Assembly (NCBI GenBank): GCA_031275525.1
Contig: JAISOP010000227.1
Location: 1-6,296, forward strand
From: Tannerella sp.
GTDB lineage: Bacteria; Bacteroidota; Bacteroidia; Bacteroidales; Tannerellaceae
Reading direction: 5' to 3'
DNA: 6,296 nucleotides
A model generated the notes under the pieces. It had not been told where the DNA came from, searched no databases, and saw only the letters and a program-made list of their open reading frames with translations. This document shows, piece after piece, positions 5,710-6,296 of this stretch. A program made the position numbers and the translations under genes. How positions within the stretch are numbered: the first letter of the stretch is position 1; every line of letters begins with the position of its first letter.

Positions 5710-6296
5710 ATGAAGAGAAACAAAACATTCGGATACGTCCTGTACGGACTGATTTTTGCCGCCGGCCTTTGGATCGGGTGGCTACTGGCCGCCCGTTTGA
5801 GCGGCAAACCGGAACCGGCGGAACACGTTCACACCCTCGGCGAGGCGCAAGTCTGGACCTGCTCCATGCATCCGCAAATCCGTCAGGACAGGCCGGGCAA
5901 ATGCCCGCTCTGCGCCATGGATTTAATCCCCCTCCAGTCCCCGGACATGCCGGACGCCGTTGCCATCGACCCTGCCGCCATCCGGCTGTCGGACGAAGCC
6001 GTAGCGCTCGCCGGCATACAAACGGGCGTAGTCAGCCGCCGCCGTCCGACCGGCGAGATACACCTCTACGGCACGATAAAGCCCGACGAACGGCGGCGGC
6101 GTTCGCTCGTCTCGCACGTGAGCGGGCGCATCGAAACACTCTCGGTACACTATGCGGGCGAAACTGTAAAGGAAGGGCAGGTCATCGCCACCATCTACTC
6201 GCCCGACCTGCTGAACGCGCAGCAGGAACTGCTCGAAGCCCTCCGCCTGTCCGCCACGCAGCCCGCCCTGCTGAACGCAGCCCGCGAGAAGCTCCG
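5710..6296 (+). CDS. cusB: CusB-like periplasmic adaptor with metal-binding domain, 3' end cut
   Basis: Membrane-fusion (adaptor) protein that bridges the pump and the channel in the periplasm and, in CusB, delivers or gates Cu(I)/Ag(I). The first 195 codons are present and the gene runs off the window. Residues 1-6 are basic, about 8-28 form a membrane anchor or uncleaved signal (no lipobox Cys). Residues 49-75 match the heavy-metal-binding domain common in these adaptors: WTCSMHPQIRQ then GKCPLCAMDLIPL, with candidate ligands C51, M53, H54, C65, C68 and M70. From about 83 on is CusB-like sequence (VAIDPAAIRLSDEAVALAGI, GTIKPDERR), followed by half of the lipoyl/barrel-sandwich domain (VSGRIETLSV, GETVKEGQVIATIYSPDL, about 137-167) and the start of the alpha-hairpin (AQQELLEALR). 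It lies 171 bases after the channel gene, the gap holding a repeat copy. Confidence 0.92.
   Translation, partial: MKRNKTFGYVLYGLIFAAGLWIGWLLAARLSGKPEPAEHVHTLGEAQVWTCSMHPQIRQDRPGKCPLCAMDLIPLQSPDMPDAVAIDPAAIRLSDEAVALAGIQTGVVSRRRPTGEIHLYGTIKPDERRRRSLVSHVSGRIETLSVHYAGETVKEGQVIATIYSPDLLNAQQELLEALRLSATQPALLNAAREKL

Overview
The window is a piece of a heavy-metal (probably copper/silver) efflux operon from a GC-rich member of the Bacteroidota. Alistipes or another Rikenellaceae genus is my best guess; it rests on protein style, gene order and GC content, not on a marker gene. All genes are on the + strand. They encode the three parts of a tripartite RND pump in the order inner-membrane pump (cusA-like, cut by the left edge), outer-membrane channel (TolC/CusC-like, complete) and periplasmic adaptor (cusB-like, cut by the right edge). 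This pump-channel-adaptor order and several family-specific protein insertions are usual for Bacteroidota and differ from the E. coli cusCFBA order.

Layout: 1-3558 cusA-like pump lacking roughly its first 16-20 residues; 3559-4062 a 504-base gap with no convincing gene, mostly filled by repeats; 4063-5538 the channel gene; 5539-5709 a 171-base gap, more than half of it a second copy of a repeat from the first gap; 5710 to the end, the first 195 codons of the adaptor with an N-terminal Cys/Met/His heavy-metal-binding motif.

The proteins explain one another. The pump keeps the three clustered methionines that bind Cu(I)/Ag(I) in E. coli CusA and has the CusA-type rather than CzcA-type TM4 motif. 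The channel carries two methionine-rich stretches, one inserted exactly at the periplasmic tip loop that should face the adaptor and pump. The adaptor starts with a metal-binding module. Metal would be captured in the periplasm, passed to the pump and exported through the channel.

The least ordinary part is the non-coding DNA. After cusA there are eight copies of a 17-bp palindrome at an almost exact 42-bp period, including a paired (compensatory) base change. Next comes a roughly 100-bp element that begins with a perfect 16-bp palindrome, and a diverged 90-bp copy of it lies directly after the channel gene. The first copy also has an inverted partner of its left end, giving a possible 19-bp stem. 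Thus both gene junctions of this operon hold related repeat DNA. I see no transposase, RNA gene, CRISPR array or convincing promoter or terminator.
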